From Prorocentrum cordatum (lineage: Eukaryota > Sar > Dinophyceae > Prorocentrales > Prorocentraceae), in contig CAUYUJ010007437.1 in the NCBI GenBank assembly GCA_963575745.1, positions 1 through 27,500 on the forward strand: DNA of 27,500 nucleotides, written 5' to 3'. The notes beneath the pieces are model-generated. The model saw only the letters and a list, made by a program, of their open reading frames with translations, did not search any database and was not told where the DNA came from. A program made the position numbers and the translations under genes. Positions 25,860-27,500 of this stretch are shown one piece after another. Within the stretch, counting starts at the first letter, position 1. Every line of letters starts with the position of its first letter.

Positions 25860-26794
25860 ATGAACGCGGGTCAGTGCGCTTCACAGTTCCAGGCCCCGAC
25901 TCGTCCACCACGGAGTCGCAGCCGTCCCCGTTCCAGAACACCAGCGTCAGCAAGAACAGCCAGCAGGGCAGGGGGGGCACCGCCGCGGGCGGCGGGGCCG
26001 ACCCTGGGCCCCCCCCCCGCGGGCATGACCGCCTCCGCGGGCATGGCCGCTTCCGCGGGCATGACCGCCCCCGCGGGCGGGGGCCGCCCACGCGGGCGTC
26101 GCCGCGAAGCTCCCGCCAACCCCCACACAGGGCACCGATGCGAAGGACACCGGCCAGCATGCGATCGCGCGGGATCTTTCAGCGCAGGGCATCACCGCGG
26201 ACGGAGTCGAGCAGCAGGAGGCCGCGCCCGCCGCGCAGGACACCGCCGCGCATTGGAGCCATCACGCACGGCACCGCCGTGCATGACATGCCGCAGGACG
26301 TCGCCGTGCATGCAGGCATCACCGCCGCGCAGGACATCTTTCATCACGGCGTTGCCACGCCTGTCCGCGCGCCATCGTTCATCGCCACCCCGCACGTCTC
26401 GAATGGCGTCCAGGGCATCTTCATTCAGGGCATCGGCAGCCAATATGACATCGCCTCGGCGGGTGCCGCGCCCAGGACGCCAGAACATTTGCTCACGCGC
26501 CAGGTGGCCGAGAACAACGTGCACGCCGCGGGCTACGGCGGCGGCGACATTCAGACGGGCGGCATCGGCTCTGACATGCAGATGTACGGCGGCAGCCAGC
26601 TCAGTTGGTTGCAGGGCAGTCCGAGGGCCCCACCCGCAGGCCCGCGGCCACCGTTGTTTCCGCCTCCCAGGTACATGGTGCCGCCCCCTGCTGTATCAAA
26701 GGCAGCTGCGCCCCCGCGGCCTCTCATCTTGACGGTGACGAAGGCCCCGTTCCAGGCAATGCCGCCGCCGACGGCTTACTCGCCCTACGGCTAG
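25860..26794 (+). pseudogene. Gene F: reading frame broken twice, unknown function
   Basis: Three overlapping frames each carry protein-like sequence in succession. Frame 1 runs from ATG 25860 (MNAGQCASQFQAPTRPP, then GMTASA/GMAASA/GMTAPA repeats) to about 26085. Frame 2 runs from about 26085 to 26255 (GVAAKLPPTPTQGTDAKD, IARDLSAQGITADGVEQQ). Frame 3 runs from about 26255 to the TAG at 26792-26794 (AVHDMPQDVAVHAGITAAQD, GVQGIFIQGIGSQYDIASAG, ENNVHAAGYGGGDIQTGG, PTAYSPYG). The recurrent G-I-T-A and QD words on both sides of the second break argue that frames 2 and 3 belong together. No splice pair was worked out. The breaks lie in G/C runs (GCGGGCGGGGGCC), so sequencing errors or real decay are both possible. 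The final part is Gly/Pro/His-rich without membrane segments. The ATG 25860 start is provisional. Confidence 0.5.
26016..26080. repeat. 18-bp tandem repeat inside gene F
   Basis: CCGCGGGCATGACCGCCT and two further copies, plus a partial fourth. It encodes the six-residue repeat G-M-T/A-A-S/P-A. Confidence 0.85.
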
Positions 26795-27259
26795 ATATCT
26801 CAGCACAGCAGCAGTTCGCATCCCTTCGTATCCGCCGTTCAGCGGCGTCCGCCTTTCAGCGGTGCCAGCCTTTCAGCGGCGTCAGCCTTGTGACAGCCTT
26901 GTGATATTTCAGCGGCGTCAGCCTTGCGACATCGCAGTGCATATATCCGCACGGCATTTCCAGTCCCAGCGCAGTTTTTCAGAGGCGCCAGCCTTCGCGC
27001 GGCGTTGGTCGCGCAGTTGGCTGTCAGAGGTTGCAGCGTTGGCCGCGCAGTTGGTGGACAGAGGTTGCCCGAAAGGAAAATCGATCGTGGAATGGCGTTG
27101 ACCCCAGAGCATCGGCATGTGCATGCGACGAGGGCCTCGCGGGGCCCTCATGAGGCACTCCCAGGCTGGATGGTGCCGTTGGGCCCAGGGAGGCGCATGG
27201 CAGCTCCCGCTAGCGTGGGCCTCAACTCGTGTATCTATGTGTTGCAACATATGCGGTGC
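26795..27259. other. 3' flank of gene F, short repeats only
   Basis: No gene seen. TTTCAGCGGCGTCAGCCTT-type repeats occupy 26840-26930. GCGTTGGxCGCGCAGTTGG is duplicated near 27002 and 27036. ATGTTGCAACAT-like palindromic sequence lies near 27239-27252. Confidence 0.5.
26840..26997. repeat. ~17-bp TTCAGCGGCGTCAGCCT repeat
   Basis: Imperfect copies near 26840, 26853, 26871, 26907 and 26978 (the last with AGAGGCGCC). They are in tandem at first, then spaced. Confidence 0.75.
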
Positions 27260-27260
27260 A

Positions 27261-27294
<34 letters not shown>

Positions 27295-27308
27295 ATATAT
27301 ATATATAT
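27260..27308. repeat. (AT)n microsatellite
   Basis: AT dinucleotides with one GTATGTG interruption. Confidence 0.96.
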
Positions 27309-27342
27309 CCCCTCCTCCGACTAAAAGGTCTTGCGAGGGCTC

Positions 27343-27386
<44 letters not shown>

Positions 27387-27429
27387 CGTAGTAGTAGTAG
27401 TAGTAGTCGTAGTAGTCGTAGTAGTCGTC

Positions 27430-27483
<54 letters not shown>

Positions 27484-27500
27484 AGAGTAGTAAGAGTAGT
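27343..27500. repeat. (GTA)n microsatellite running off the window
   Basis: GTA triplets with scattered GTC variants, and AGA near the end. Confidence 0.97.

Overview
The window looks like nuclear DNA of a dinoflagellate. Four things point there. (1) A decayed copy of the 22-nt dinoflagellate spliced leader lies 65 nt upstream of a small intact reading frame (23126-23147), and a weaker copy lies at 18188-18209. (2) The coding regions are GC-rich and mostly match no protein family I can name. (3) Every supported gene from 12.8 to 26.8 kb lies on the + strand. (4) More than half of the window is tandem or simple-sequence DNA. I cannot name the species; a Prorocentrum- or Suessiales-type genome would fit.

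Layout. 1-12.4 kb is almost entirely repetitive: a (CTC)n tract; a ~111-bp G-rich minisatellite (188-1620); 2 kb of CATA-type tetranucleotides (1661-3618); A-rich and GAG-rich tracts (4.0-5.3 kb); a foldback next to a (CTC)n tract (6094-6420); 1 kb of decayed T-every-third-base DNA (6421-7487); a nested 122+9n-bp minisatellite (7517-9072); and a 12/13-bp satellite that changes strand in mid-array (10172-12012). The one gene trace in this half is a 96-nt minus-strand segment (5550-5645). It encodes the HxD-containing core of a 2-oxoglutarate/Fe(II) oxygenase and is flanked by usable splice sites.

12.5-27 kb carries five to six + strand genes separated by repeats: A (12804-15133, ~759 aa), B (16671-17354, 227 aa), C (18244-20134, ~437 aa, acidic and repeat-rich), D (20886-22433, ~439 aa), E (23191-23625, 144 aa, behind the spliced-leader relic) and F (25860-26794, reading frame broken twice). 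None has a recognisable enzymatic fold apart from weak hints in A. A, C and D each need one or two frame changes. Phase-compatible introns exist for all of them, but single-base indels in GC-rich DNA explain most of them equally well.

The most striking non-coding structure is at 20379-20635, between C and D. It holds seven units of exactly 33 nt, each a hairpin with the conserved stem ATGTTACG...CGTAACAT and a variable loop, arranged 4 + 26-nt gap + 3. The genes share an orientation, as is usual for dinoflagellate gene blocks, where each mRNA is capped by trans-splicing. No pathway linking them can be inferred from sequence.
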